A stretch of 64,000 bases of DNA, taken from positions 1,819,501 through 1,883,500 of the forward strand of contig CP107220.1 of assembly GCA_025757685.1 (NCBI GenBank), read 5' to 3'. Positions within the stretch are counted from its first letter, which is position 1. Each line of letters starts with the position of its first letter. The notes under the pieces were generated by a model that was not told the origin of the DNA, searched no databases, and saw only the letters and a program-made list of their open reading frames with translations. Origin of the DNA: Oscillospiraceae bacterium (GTDB taxonomy: Bacteria; Bacillota; Clostridia; Oscillospirales; Acutalibacteraceae). The position numbers and the translations under genes are program-made. This document shows positions 49,836 through 58,865 of the stretch, in pieces.

Positions 49836-52800
49836 ATGGCAAATGTTTATCGGATTTTTGTGGAAAAGAAGAAAGGCAACGACATTGAGGCCATGCAGAT
49901 CTTAACGGATCTGCGCCAAAATGTGGGCATTACAGCGCTCACCGGCCTGCGGCTTATTAACCGCTACGATGTGCAGGGCGTCAGCGAGGCGGAGTTCCGC
50001 CGTGCCGTGCACGGGGTCTTTGCCGAGGACAATCTGGACAATACGGCAGACGACGTAACCTTCGCCCCCGGCGAGCGGGTGTTTGCCATGGAGTTCCTGC
50101 CCGGCCAATACGACCAACGGGCAGACAGCGCCGCCCAGTGTATTCAGCTGCTTACCGCAGGAGAATGTCCCCGGGTAGCCAGCGCCAAGGTGATCGCCCT
50201 TGCCGGCGACATTACGGACGCGGAGTTTGATAAGATTAAATCCTACCTGATCAACCCGGTGGAGAGCCGGGAGGCCACCATGGCCAAACCGGAGAGCCTG
50301 GATCTGACTGCCGATGTACCGGCGGACATTGCGCGCATTGCCGGCTTTATCACCAAGAGCGATGACGAAATCGCCGCTTACCACAGCCAAATGGGCTTTG
50401 CCATGAGTGTGGAGGACCTAAAGTGGGTGCGGGACTACTTTAAGAACGAAGAACACCGGGATCCCAGCTTAACGGAGCTGAAAGTGATTGACACCTACTG
50501 GTCCGACCACTGCCGCCACACCACCTTTTCTACCAAGCTGGACAAGATCACCGTGGAGGAAAGCAGATACGCCGCCGCAGTAGAGGACGCCCTGCGCCTG
50601 TACCTGGATATGCGCGGCGCCCTGTATGCCGGCAAAAACAAAGACATTTGCCTGATGGATATGGCCTGCATCGGCACCAAATATCTGAAGTCACAGGGCA
50701 AGGCGGACAACCTGGACGAGAGCGAGGAGATCAACGCCTGCTCCATTGAAGTACCGGTAACGGTGGACGGCAAGACCGAGCAATGGCTGGTGCAGTTTAA
50801 GAACGAGACCCACAACCACCCCACGGAGATTGAGCCCTTCGGTGGCGCGGCCACTTGCCTGGGCGGCGCCATTCGTGACCCGCTGAGCGGGCGCGCCTAT
50901 GTGTACCAGGCCATGCGGGTTACCGGCTCCGGCGATCCCACCACCGCCTTTGCAGACACCCTGGAGGCCAAGCTGCCCCAGCGGAAGATCACGACCGGCG
51001 CTGCCCAAGGTTACAGCAGCTACGGCAACCAGATCGGACTGGCCACCGGCCAGGTCACTGAGCTGTACGACGCCGGGTATGTGGCCAAGCGTATGGAGAT
51101 CGGCGCAGTGATCGGCGCCTCTCCCAAAGAGAATGTGGTGCGGGCGTGTCCCACTCCCGGCGATATCATTGTGCTGCTGGGCGGGCGCACCGGCCGTGAC
51201 GGCTGCGGCGGCGCCACCGGCTCCTCCAAGGCCCACAATTCCGAATCTATCGAGACCTGCGGCGCCGAGGTGCAAAAGGGTAATCCTCCCACCGAGCGCA
51301 AAATTCAGCGGTTGTTCCGCAACAAGGATGTATCCACCCGCATTAAGCGCTGCAACGACTTTGGCGCCGGCGGTGTGTGCGTAGCCATCGGCGAGCTGGC
51401 AGACGGCCTGACCGTGGATCTGGACAAGGTACCCAAGAAGTACGAGGGATTGGACGGCACAGAGCTGGCCATCTCCGAGAGCCAGGAGCGCATGGCTGTG
51501 GTGCTGGATCCCAAGGATGTGGACGCCTTTATTGCCGCAGCTTATAAAGAGAACTTAGAGGCCACCCCGGTGGCCGTGGTTACGGACAACAATCGACTGG
51601 AAATGACCTGGCGTGGCGACAAGATCGTGGACATCAGCAGGGATTTCCTGAACACCAACGGTGTGACCCAGCACGCCACCGCGTCCATCGCCCCCATTGA
51701 CGAGAGCAAAAACTATTTACATACCGTACCGGCAGAGCTGCAAGGGTTGTCTCTGTCCGCTGCGCTGAAAGCCAATCTGTGCCGACTGGAAGTCTGCTCC
51801 CAAAAGGGACTGGTGGAGCGGTTCGATTCCTCCATCGGCGCCGCCACGGTAAATATGCCTTACGCCGGCGTGTACCAGCTGACCCCGGAGGAGGCCATGG
51901 TGGCCAAGCTGCCCCTGGAGCACGGCCAAACGGATGACGCTACGGTGATGGCCTACGGCTTTATCCCCGGCGTATCTCGCTGGAGCCCCTTCCATTCCGC
52001 CGCCTTTGCGGTAACGGAGAGCCTTGCAAAACTGGCTGCCGTGGGCTGCGACCCGGCAGAAGCACGGCTCACCTTCCAGGAATATTTTGAGCGCCTGGGC
52101 AACAAGCCGGAGCGCTGGGGCAAACCCGCTGCTGCCCTGCTGGGCGCCCTGACCGCACAGGCCGGGTATGGCACCCCCTCCATTGGCGGTAAAGACTCTA
52201 TGAGCGGCTCCTTTAACGAACTGGATGTACCGCCTACCTTGGTGAGCTTCGCCGTGGGTATGAGCAAGGCGTCTCACACCGGCACCGCCCTGCTGCAGCA
52301 CCCGGGCAGCAAAGTGTATCTGCTGCAAATTCCGGTAAATGAGGCCACCGGTCTGCCGGATTACAAAAACGCTATGGCCCTGATGCAGGCGGTTTGCGCC
52401 GGCGTGCAGGACAAGTCCGTTCTCTCTGCCGCTGTGGTGAAAGAGGGCGGCGCCGCTGCCGCCGTGTGCAAGATGGCCTTCGGCAGCAAACTGGGCTTTA
52501 CCTTTGCCCAGGGGTTGGACGCTGCCACCCTGTTTGCACCCTATGAGGGCAGCTTTGTGGTAGAAATTCCCGAGGATGGCGTCCTGGCCGACAGCCTGGC
52601 GCCCTATGCCACCGCCCTGGGCACCGTCAACGGCAACGGAATCTTTATTTTGGACGGCGATGTGTTGACCGCGGACGAACTGATCGCCGCCTGGAGCAGC
52701 AAGCTGGAGAGCGTGTTCCCCACAGACAGCGGCAAGAGCGCGGCAGTGGAGGATGTGCCGCTCTATAAAGAGCGCTCCATTTTCGTCAGCCAAAACAAGG

Positions 52801-53603
52801 TGGCGCGGCCCCGGGTATTCATTCCCGCGTTCCCTGGCACCAATTGCGAGGTAGACACCGCCCGCGCCTTTGAACAGGCCGGTGCGGATCCCCATATTTT
52901 AGTCGTAGGCAACCTGACCCCTGCCGCCATTAACGAGACCATTGAGAAGATGGTGGAGGAAATTAAGCAGGCGCAGATCGTGATGCTGCCCGGCGGCTTC
53001 TCCGGCGGTGACGAGCCGGAAGGCTCCGGCAAATTCATTGCTACCACCTTCCGCAACCCGGCGGTGGCCGAGGCGGTCACCCAGCTGCTCAACTGCCGCG
53101 ACGGCTTAATGCTGGGTATCTGCAACGGGTTCCAGGCGCTGATCAAGCTGGGTCTGGTGCCCTACGGCAAGATTGTGAACATTCAGGAGAGCGACCCCAC
53201 CCTGACCTTTAATACCATTGGCCGCCATATCAGCCAAATGGCTTACACCCGGGTTACCAGCACCAAATCCCCGTGGCTGGCAGGCACCCAGGCAGGCGAT
53301 ATGTTTGCCGTACCCATCTCTCACGGTGAGGGCCGGTTCGTAGCAGATGAGGCCACCCTGCGCCGGTTGGCGGAGAACGGCCAGATCGCTACCCAATATG
53401 TGGACCCGGACGGCAATGTGGCCACGGATATGCCCTTTAACCCCAACGGCTCCGTATGGGCGGTGGAAGGCATTACTTCCCCGGACGGCCGCGTGCTGGG
53501 CAAAATGGGTCACTGCGAACGCAAGGGCGAAAATCTATACAAGAACGTACCCTTTAACAAGGATATGCAGATCTTTGAGTCCGGCGTTAAATACTTCAAA
53601 TAA
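49836..53603 (+). CDS. purL: Phosphoribosylformylglycinamidine synthase
   Basis: A 1255-residue single-chain FGAM synthase (purine pathway step 4). It has an N-terminal PurS-like region (~1-150), two AIR-synthase-type halves ('TYWSDHCRHTTFS', 'NETHNHPTEIEPFGGAATCLGG', 'GKDSMSGSF') and a C-terminal glutaminase (~985-1255; 'FPGTNCEVD', nucleophile in 'LGICNGFQ', 'SHGEGRF'). Glutaminase and synthetase are fused, unlike the PurSQL split in Bacillus. GGAGAA precedes ATG 49836. It stands alone rather than in a pur operon. Confidence 0.97.
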   Translation: MANVYRIFVEKKKGNDIEAMQILTDLRQNVGITALTGLRLINRYDVQGVSEAEFRRAVHGVFAEDNLDNTADDVTFAPGERVFAMEFLPGQYDQRADSAAQCIQLLTAGECPRVASAKVIALAGDITDAEFDKIKSYLINPVESREATMAKPESLDLTADVPADIARIAGFITKSDDEIAAYHSQMGFAMSVEDLKWVRDYFKNEEHRDPSLTELKVIDTYWSDHCRHTTFSTKLDKITVEESRYAAAVEDALRLYLDMRGALYAGKNKDICLMDMACIGTKYLKSQGKADNLDESEEINACSIEVPVTVDGKTEQWLVQFKNETHNHPTEIEPFGGAATCLGGAIRDPLSGRAYVYQAMRVTGSGDPTTAFADTLEAKLPQRKITTGAAQGYSSYGNQIGLATGQVTELYDAGYVAKRMEIGAVIGASPKENVVRACPTPGDIIVLLGGRTGRDGCGGATGSSKAHNSESIETCGAEVQKGNPPTERKIQRLFRNKDVSTRIKRCNDFGAGGVCVAIGELADGLTVDLDKVPKKYEGLDGTELAISESQERMAVVLDPKDVDAFIAAAYKENLEATPVAVVTDNNRLEMTWRGDKIVDISRDFLNTNGVTQHATASIAPIDESKNYLHTVPAELQGLSLSAALKANLCRLEVCSQKGLVERFDSSIGAATVNMPYAGVYQLTPEEAMVAKLPLEHGQTDDATVMAYGFIPGVSRWSPFHSAAFAVTESLAKLAAVGCDPAEARLTFQEYFERLGNKPERWGKPAAALLGALTAQAGYGTPSIGGKDSMSGSFNELDVPPTLVSFAVGMSKASHTGTALLQHPGSKVYLLQIPVNEATGLPDYKNAMALMQAVCAGVQDKSVLSAAVVKEGGAAAAVCKMAFGSKLGFTFAQGLDAATLFAPYEGSFVVEIPEDGVLADSLAPYATALGTVNGNGIFILDGDVLTADELIAAWSSKLESVFPTDSGKSAAVEDVPLYKERSIFVSQNKVARPRVFIPAFPGTNCEVDTARAFEQAGADPHILVVGNLTPAAINETIEKMVEEIKQAQIVMLPGGFSGGDEPEGSGKFIATTFRNPAVAEAVTQLLNCRDGLMLGICNGFQALIKLGLVPYGKIVNIQESDPTLTFNTIGRHISQMAYTRVTSTKSPWLAGTQAGDMFAVPISHGEGRFVADEATLRRLAENGQIATQYVDPDGNVATDMPFNPNGSVWAVEGITSPDGRVLGKMGHCERKGENLYKNVPFNKDMQIFESGVKYFK

Positions 53604-53614
53604 GTGCAATTTCA

Positions 53615-53639
53615 GCCGCCGTCTGCTCTCGCAGGCGGC
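53615..53639 (+). other. Hairpin between purL and apgM
   Basis: GCCGCC/GGCGGC (53615-53620, 53634-53639) without a T-tract, so not a standard terminator; possibly an RNA processing or stability element between cotranscribed genes. Confidence 0.35.
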
Positions 53640-53662
53640 ATAGGCTTTTCAGGAGGATCCGT

Positions 53663-54877
53663 ATGAAATATGTTGTAGTGCTGTGCGACGGCATGGCAGA
53701 CTACCCGGTGCCCGCCCTGGGCGGCAAAACCCCCATGATGGTGGCAAAGAAGCCCCATATCGACGCCCTGGCCGCCAAGGCGGAGGTAGGGCTGGTGCGC
53801 ACCGTAGCGCCGGGACTGAAGCCCGGCTCCGATGTAGCCAATATGAGCGTGCTGGGCTTTGACCCCCACCGATTTTACACCGGGCGCAGCCCGCTGGAGG
53901 CCGCCTCCATCGGCATTGATATGAAAGACAGCGATGTGTCCTTGCGCACCAACCTGGTGACCCTCAGTGACAAGGGCGAGCCCTTTGCCGACAAGGTGAT
54001 CGAGGACTACTGCGCCGACGATATTTCCACCGGGGAGGCTCGCCAGCTGATAGAAGCGGTGCAGGCAGCCTTTGGCGGCGGAGAATATGATTTTTACACC
54101 GGCGTATCTTACCGCCACTGTTTGATCTGGCACGGCGGCACCACAGAGCTAGGCAATATGACCCCACCCCATGACATTACCGGCAAGGTAATCGGCCCCC
54201 ATCTCTCCACCGCAGAGACGGCACGCCCTCTGCTGGAGATGATGGAAAAGTCCTTTGACCTGCTAAAGGACCACCCGGTGAACAAAGCCCGCGTGGCTGC
54301 CGGTCGTCGCCCGGCCAACTGCATTTGGCTGTGGGGCGAGGGCAAGCGCCCGGCGCTCCGGCCCTTTGAGGCGCTGTACGGCATCAAGGGCGGTATGGTC
54401 TCTGCCGTAGACCTGCTCAAGGGCATTGCCAACTGCGCCGGTATGGAAGTGGCAGAAGTGCCCGGCGCCACCGGTTATATTGACACCGACTTTGAGGGCA
54501 AAGCCAAGGCGGCGCTGGATCTGCTGACGCGCAACGATCTGGTGTATGTGCACTTTGAGGCGCCGGACGAGTGCGGCCACCGCAACGAACCGGAAAACAA
54601 AGTAAAAGCCATTGAGATGATCGACAGCCGGGTACTGCCCATTCTGGAAGAGGGACTGGAACAGTACGAGGATTACAAGATCCTGCTGCTGCCGGACCAC
54701 CCCACCCCCATTGTGACCCGCACCCACGCCAGCGACCCGGTGCCCTACCTGCTGTACCAAAAGTCCGCGCCCAAGACGGGGGTAGACACCATCAATGAGG
54801 AGACCGCTAAGGCCACCGGCATTTATATGGAGAACGGCCCGGCGATGATGCCCCACTTCCTGGGGCAGGACGCCTAA
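53663..54877 (+). CDS. ApgM-family phosphomutase, possibly homoserine kinase-like
   Basis: A 404-residue alkaline-phosphatase-superfamily enzyme with 'VLCDGMADYP' at the N-terminus, 'SDVANMSVLG' around the catalytic Ser, and metal ligands in 'LLPDHPTPI' and 'THASDPVPY'. The family includes cofactor-independent phosphoglycerate mutases and a subgroup of about this length proposed as homoserine kinases (TIGR02535). AGGAGG precedes ATG 53663. Its neighbour metY uses an activated homoserine, which favours the homoserine-related role, but sequence alone does not decide. Confidence 0.8.
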   Translation: MKYVVVLCDGMADYPVPALGGKTPMMVAKKPHIDALAAKAEVGLVRTVAPGLKPGSDVANMSVLGFDPHRFYTGRSPLEAASIGIDMKDSDVSLRTNLVTLSDKGEPFADKVIEDYCADDISTGEARQLIEAVQAAFGGGEYDFYTGVSYRHCLIWHGGTTELGNMTPPHDITGKVIGPHLSTAETARPLLEMMEKSFDLLKDHPVNKARVAAGRRPANCIWLWGEGKRPALRPFEALYGIKGGMVSAVDLLKGIANCAGMEVAEVPGATGYIDTDFEGKAKAALDLLTRNDLVYVHFEAPDECGHRNEPENKVKAIEMIDSRVLPILEEGLEQYEDYKILLLPDHPTPIVTRTHASDPVPYLLYQKSAPKTGVDTINEETAKATGIYMENGPAMMPHFLGQDA

Positions 54878-54915
54878 GGCAAAAAAAATATGAATTTAAC
54901 GGAGATGGAAAAGAT

Positions 54916-56184
54916 ATGAAACTGTCAACGATTTGTGTACAGGGGGCTTACCGCCCCAAAAACGGCGAGCCCCGGGTGGTGCCTATTGTGCAAAGCACCA
55001 CATACAAATATGACTCCAGCGTGGAGATGGGCGACCTGTTTGACCTAAAGAAAAGCGGCTACTTCTACTCCAGACTGCAAAACCCCACCTGCGACACGGT
55101 GGCGGCCAAGATCGCTATGCTGGAGGGGGGCGTGGCCGGTATGCTCACCGGCAGCGGCCAGGCGGCCAACTTTTACGCCGTCTTTAACATTGCCGGCGCC
55201 GGTGACCACATTGTCAGCTCTACCGCCATTTACGGCGGCACCTACAATCTGTTTAACGTGACCCTGCGCAAGCTGGGCATTGACTTTACCTTTGTGTCGC
55301 CCAGCGCCACGGAGGAGGAGCTGGCGGCAGCCATCCGCCCCAACACCAAGGCTATTTTTGGTGAGACCATCTCCAACCCCAGCTTGGAGATTTTGGATAT
55401 TGAAAAGTTCGCCCGGGTGGCCCACAAGGCCGGTGTGCCACTGATCGTGGACAACACCTTTGCCACCCCCATCAACTGCCGCCCCTTTGACTTTGGGTGC
55501 GACATTGTAACCCACTCCACCACCAAGTATATGGAGGGCCACGCCTCCACCGTTGGCGGTGCCATTGTGGACAGCGGCAACTTTGACTGGACCCAAAATG
55601 ACAAGTTCCCCGGCTTAACCACCCCGGACGACAGCTATCACGGCATTACCTACACCGAGGCATTCGGCAAGGGCGCCTACATCACCAAGGCAGTGGTGCA
55701 GCTGATGCGGGACCTGGGTGCGGTGCAAAGCCCCAACGAGGCATTTCTGCTGAATGTGGGACTGGAGAGCCTGCACCTGCGGATTCCCCGCCATTGCGAG
55801 AACGCCAAGAAAGTGGCGGCCTACTTAAAGCAGCACCCGGCGGTAACCTGGGTGGAGTGCGCCATGCTGGAGGGCGATCGCCAGTACGATCTGGCGCAGA
55901 AGTATATGCCCCACGGCACCTGCGGCGTGGTGAGCTTTGGGGTCAAGGGCGGCCGTACAGCTGCCACCACCTTTATGGACAGCCTGAAGCTGGCAGCCAT
56001 CGTCACCCATGTGGCAGACGCTCGCACCTGCTGCCTGCACCCGGCATCTACCACCCATCGCCAGCTGACGGACGAACAGCTGGAGGCCTGCGGCGTGCGC
56101 CCGGATCTGGTGCGCCTGAGCGTAGGTATTGAGGATATTGACGACATTTTGGCAGACCTGGAACAGGCCCTGGCAAAGATCTGA
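54916..56184 (+). CDS. metY: O-acetylhomoserine sulfhydrylase
   Basis: A 422-residue PLP enzyme of the Cys/Met metabolism family. 'YSRLQNPTCDTVAAKIAMLEGG' is the substrate/PLP tyrosine region, 'GETISNPSLEI' and 'VDNTFATP' bind PLP, and the Schiff-base Lys is in 'THSTTKYMEGH' (~res 205). It makes homocysteine from O-acetylhomoserine and sulphide, feeding MetH at 32-34 kb. GGAG precedes ATG 54916 (39 nt after apgM). The csoR-like gene begins 5 nt past its stop. Confidence 0.93.
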   Translation: MKLSTICVQGAYRPKNGEPRVVPIVQSTTYKYDSSVEMGDLFDLKKSGYFYSRLQNPTCDTVAAKIAMLEGGVAGMLTGSGQAANFYAVFNIAGAGDHIVSSTAIYGGTYNLFNVTLRKLGIDFTFVSPSATEEELAAAIRPNTKAIFGETISNPSLEILDIEKFARVAHKAGVPLIVDNTFATPINCRPFDFGCDIVTHSTTKYMEGHASTVGGAIVDSGNFDWTQNDKFPGLTTPDDSYHGITYTEAFGKGAYITKAVVQLMRDLGAVQSPNEAFLLNVGLESLHLRIPRHCENAKKVAAYLKQHPAVTWVECAMLEGDRQYDLAQKYMPHGTCGVVSFGVKGGRTAATTFMDSLKLAAIVTHVADARTCCLHPASTTHRQLTDEQLEACGVRPDLVRLSVGIEDIDDILADLEQALAKI

Positions 56185-56189
56185 CGCCG

Positions 56190-56495
56190 ATGGACGAAAA
56201 ACACGCACCCACCCCGGCGCATAATCACAATCACGACCACACCCATACCCGGGAGGTGGTCAATCGACTGGCCCGGGCCATCGGCCACCTGCAAAAGGTG
56301 AAGCAAATGGTAGAGGACGGCGAGGATTGCTCCCAGGTGCTGGTGCAGCTGGCGGCGGTCAAGTCCGCCTTAAACAGCACCGGCAAGGTGATCCTCAAGG
56401 ACCACCTGGAGCACTGTATCGTTCACGCCGTGGAGGACGGCGATACGGAAATGCTCACCGAACTGTCCGACGCCATCGACCGGTTTGTGAAATAA
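56190..56495 (+). CDS. CsoR/RcnR-family metal-sensing repressor
   Basis: A 101-residue all-helical DUF156 protein. A His-rich N-terminal tail (HAPTPAHNHNHDHTHT) precedes the fold. The metal ligands appear as Cys in 'GEDCSQVLVQLAAVKSAL' and 'DHLEHC' (C-H-C pattern, as in Cu(I) sensors of the CsoR type). The His tail resembles nickel/cobalt sensors, so the metal is uncertain; sulphur-species sensors of this family also exist. No metal exporter is adjacent; it follows metY by 5 nt, suggesting control of sulphur metabolism or simple read-through. Confidence 0.85.
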   Translation: MDEKHAPTPAHNHNHDHTHTREVVNRLARAIGHLQKVKQMVEDGEDCSQVLVQLAAVKSALNSTGKVILKDHLEHCIVHAVEDGDTEMLTELSDAIDRFVK

Positions 56496-56557
56496 ATACG
56501 GCACTCGGTGCAATCCCACCACCGCCGACGAAATTTGGCGCCCCCTGTTTTTATCCA

Positions 56558-56650
56558 GGGGTGACTCCCCACAGTGTGGGAAGATGTCGCGCAGCGACAG
56601 AGGGGACGGGCACCGGTTAGGTGCTGTCACGAAGTGACTGCGGGGATAAA
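56558..56650. repeat. Intergenic palindromic repeat, copy B
   Basis: GTGACTCCCC-ACAGTGT-GGGAAG, then TGTCGCGCAGCGACA-GAGGGGACGGG and GTTAGG, matching copy A at about 31943-32005. Confidence 0.75.
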
Positions 56651-56661
56651 CGCACAAAAAA

Positions 56662-56687
56662 GCGGGCGGATAATATCCGCCCCTACG
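56662..56687. repeat. Short palindromic repeat GCGGGCGG...CCGCCCCTACG
   Basis: GGGCGGATAATATCCGCCC followed by CTACG; same family and orientation as 39991-40016. Confidence 0.75.
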
Positions 56688-56756
56688 ATGTACCGATATA
56701 AATTTGCCACTCACGATATTTCCAACTGCACGCATAGCAAAAAACGAGGTGTGCCT

Positions 56757-57224
56757 ATGACAACCATTCAAAAGGCTGACTATGTTTTTTCTGTCGACAC
56801 CGAAAAAACCAAAAAATATTATGAGATCCATACGCTTTGCAACTGCGCATATTGCCGCAATTTTTACGCACAAGCAAAAGATAAATTCCCAAAATTATCT
56901 GCTTTTTTAAGTGAATTTGGGGTAGATACCGCCAAACCGGATGAAACGCTTTCTGTGGAGACAGACAATGCCATAGATTATATCAGCATTGATTATACCG
57001 TTTGTGGAAGCATCGCATCAACAGGACATAATTTTGAAATTAATGACCATTTTCCTTTAAGCGTTGTGATCACCAACGGTTTTGCCTCCCCAAACGAGCA
57101 AACCGGGAGATACTTTACAATTTCCGTAGAGAACATAAAACTTCCCTGGGAATTGGACGAACCACGCCCCGAGCTTTGCACACCAAAAGCAAATAAAAAT
57201 TCCAATAAAATACTCAAAAAATGA
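56757..57224 (+). CDS. Hypothetical protein with CNCAYC motif
   Basis: A 155-residue protein. ATG 56757 follows GAGGTG. An N-terminal 'YEIHTLCNCAYCRNFYAQA' (two close Cys pairs, ~res 25-45) could bind metal or be redox active; the remainder is beta-rich ('IDYISIDYTVCGS', 'FPLSVVITNGF', 'RYFTISVENIKLPW') and ends in a Lys/Asn tail. No signal peptide. Its AT-rich composition contrasts with the neighbours, suggesting acquisition. Function not recognised. Confidence 0.65.
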   Translation: MTTIQKADYVFSVDTEKTKKYYEIHTLCNCAYCRNFYAQAKDKFPKLSAFLSEFGVDTAKPDETLSVETDNAIDYISIDYTVCGSIASTGHNFEINDHFPLSVVITNGFASPNEQTGRYFTISVENIKLPWELDEPRPELCTPKANKNSNKILKK

Positions 57225-57254
57225 AATCAAACCACAGGGCAGCCGCTGTGATAA

Positions 57255-57330
57255 TTCCCGCATCGCCTAACGGCGCACAATCCCTCCACCGCCTAACGGC
57301 GGTCCCCCTCCCTTTTCAAGGGAGGCATTG
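57255..57330. repeat. Degenerate intergenic hairpin block
   Basis: CGCCTAACGGCG and CCGCCTAACGGCGG are tandem related palindromes, followed by CTCCCTTTTCAAGGGAG, related to the hairpins of the copy A block. Confidence 0.55.
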
Positions 57331-57345
57331 CGGTTGCAAGATTTT

Positions 57346-57385
57346 CGTAGGGCGGGGGCTTGCTCCCGCCGATCGTAGGGGCGGC
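57346..57385. repeat. Short palindromic repeats, two partial copies
   Basis: CGTAGGGCGGG-GGCTTGCT-CCCGCC, then a truncated CGTAGGGGCGGC; variants of the 39991-40016 family. Confidence 0.6.
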
Positions 57386-57422
57386 ACAAAGGCAGCTGAT
57401 CCGTCGCCCACATTTTCCATAT

Positions 57423-57454
57423 AAAAAAGAGCACCCGCGTGGGTGCTCTTTTTT
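57423..57454 (-). terminator. pduL terminator
   Basis: AAAAAAGAGCACCC/GGGTGCTCTTTTTT stem, 19 nt past the pduL stop; usable on both strands. Confidence 0.88.
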
Positions 57455-57472
57455 ACTACCGAATACCTATAC

Positions 57473-58051
57473 TTATTTAATAATCGTGCCGGGGGTATTG
57501 GGTGCCATACCGGCGGCGTTGGCCTCGTCCGTGTCAATGTGCATAGCCAGGGCATAGCTGTCAGACACACGCACCACCACATCGCCAAAGGTCAGGTTAC
57601 GGCCGTTGGCAGAGGGAATCTCTACGCTAACGATCTGGCCATTCTCCAGACCCATACGCTCTGCGTCTGCCGTAGTGGCGTGGATATGGCGCTTGGCAGC
57701 GATCACGCCCTCGGTCAGCTCCACCTCACCGGCAGGGCCCACCAGCTTGCAGGCGCCGGAACCGGCAATATCGCCGCTCTCCCGTACCGGGGCGGTCACG
57801 CCGATGGAGCGGGCGTCCGTCAGGCTCAACTCCACCTGGGTGGCCTTACGCACCGGGCCCAGGATAGACACAGCCGGGAACTCGCTCTTGGTACCGACCA
57901 CGCGCACGCGCTCGTTGCTGGCATACTGGCCGGGCTGGGACAGCATTTTCTTCACCGTCAGCTCATAGCCCTTACCGAACAGGGTCTCCAGATCTGCCTG
58001 GCTCAAATGTACATGGCGGGCAGAAATCTCAACAGTCACTTGATTGTCCAT
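57473..58051 (-). CDS. pduL: Phosphate propanoyltransferase PduL
   Basis: A 192-residue zinc phosphotransacylase. It has the two PduL repeats with His ligands: 'ISARHVHLSQADLETLFG' (~9-26) and 'IAAKRHIHATTADAERMGL' (~110-130). 'LGPVRKATQVELSLTDARSIG' lies between. It interconverts acyl-CoA and acyl phosphate, here probably acetyl-CoA and acetyl-P. No microcompartment genes are nearby, and the ~20-residue N-terminal targeting peptide of shell-associated forms is absent, so it may act as the cell's phosphotransacetylase. GGAGG precedes ATG 58051. Confidence 0.9.
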   Translation of the reverse strand: MDNQVTVEISARHVHLSQADLETLFGKGYELTVKKMLSQPGQYASNERVRVVGTKSEFPAVSILGPVRKATQVELSLTDARSIGVTAPVRESGDIAGSGACKLVGPAGEVELTEGVIAAKRHIHATTADAERMGLENGQIVSVEIPSANGRNLTFGDVVVRVSDSYALAMHIDTDEANAAGMAPNTPGTIIK

Positions 58052-58110
58052 GATAATACCTCCAAAAAGTTGTAATTCTCGCTTACGCACATATTTTATA
58101 CCTTTTTTTA

Positions 58111-58139
58111 TTGTTTTTCAACCATTATTTTGGTACAAT
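58111..58139 (+). promoter_or_regulatory. Promoter of the uracil-DNA glycosylase gene
   Basis: TTGTTT, 17 nt, TACAAT. The transcript would start at about 58146, which rules out the upstream in-frame ATGs and supports the start at 58156. Confidence 0.55.
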
Positions 58140-58155
58140 GAGCAAGGTGATAAAA

Positions 58156-58719
58156 ATGACATTAGACGAACTGAAAACCCACTGCCTCAGCTGCACCGAA
58201 TGCGAACTGTGCAAGACCCGCACCCAGGTGGTCTTTGGCGTAGGCAACCCGGCGGCAGACATTCTCCTAATCGGCGAAGGCCCGGGAGAGAACGAGGACC
58301 TGCAAGGCCAGCCCTTTGTGGGTCGCTCCGGCAAGCTGCTGGATCAATTTCTGGAGAGCATTGACCTGAGCCGGGAGAAGAATGTGTACATTGCCAATAT
58401 GGTCAAGTGCCGCCCGCCTAAAAACCGGGACCCCAAGCCGGAGGAGCAGGAGGCCTGCCTGCATTGGCTGCGGGAGCAATTTAAAATCATTCGCCCACGG
58501 CTGGTGATCTGCGTAGGGCGCATTGCCGCCCAGCGGCTGATTGACAAGGACTTCCGGGTCACCCGCCAGCACGGCGAATTTATCGACAAAAACGGCACCC
58601 TGTTTATGGGCACTTACCACCCGGCGGCCATTCTCCGCAACCCCAATAACAAAGAAGCCGCCTTTGGCGACTGGCTGAAAGTGCGGGATAAAATTGAAGA
58701 ATTGCACCTGAACGTGTGA
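58156..58719 (+). CDS. Family 4/5 uracil-DNA glycosylase (4Fe-4S)
   Basis: A 187-residue repair enzyme that removes uracil from DNA. Cluster cysteines: 'CTECELCKTR' near the N-terminus, 'NMVKCRPPKNRDP' and 'EEQEACLHWL'. Motif 1 'GEGPGENEDLQG' and motif 2 'MGTYHPAAIL' are present. The length fits family 4 enzymes. AAGGTG lies 7 nt before ATG 58156. Confidence 0.92.
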   Translation: MTLDELKTHCLSCTECELCKTRTQVVFGVGNPAADILLIGEGPGENEDLQGQPFVGRSGKLLDQFLESIDLSREKNVYIANMVKCRPPKNRDPKPEEQEACLHWLREQFKIIRPRLVICVGRIAAQRLIDKDFRVTRQHGEFIDKNGTLFMGTYHPAAILRNPNNKEAAFGDWLKVRDKIEELHLNV

Positions 58720-58733
58720 TGATTAGAGAGCGC

Positions 58734-58771
58734 AAAAAGAGGCTTGAACGCAATGTTCAAGCCTCTTTTTT
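58734..58771 (+). terminator. Terminator after the glycosylase
   Basis: AAAAAGAGGCTTGAAC paired with GTTCAAGCCTCTTTTTT. Confidence 0.92.
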
Positions 58772-58817
58772 GTTGTCACCGCTGGCAAATCCTGCGGCAG
58801 GGTCTGTATCCGCCGAT

Positions 58818-58843
58818 CGTAGGGGCGGCAATCTGCCGCCCGC
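58818..58843. repeat. Short palindromic repeat, inverted copy
   Basis: CGTAGG then GGCGGCA-ATC-TGCCGCC, nearly identical to 40041-40066. Confidence 0.75.
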
Positions 58844-58865
58844 CGGTGCGATAACAAAACCTATG

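Noticed and set aside
53615..53639. Terminator between purL and apgM
   Set aside because: The stem is good but has no following T-tract, and apgM has no clear promoter of its own.
56757..57224. CNCAYC protein as a thioredoxin-like enzyme
   Set aside because: There is no CxxC in a thioredoxin-type context, and the remaining sequence does not follow that fold by eye.
57473..58051. PduL as part of a bacterial microcompartment
   Set aside because: No shell proteins or signature enzymes are nearby, and the N-terminal encapsulation peptide is absent.
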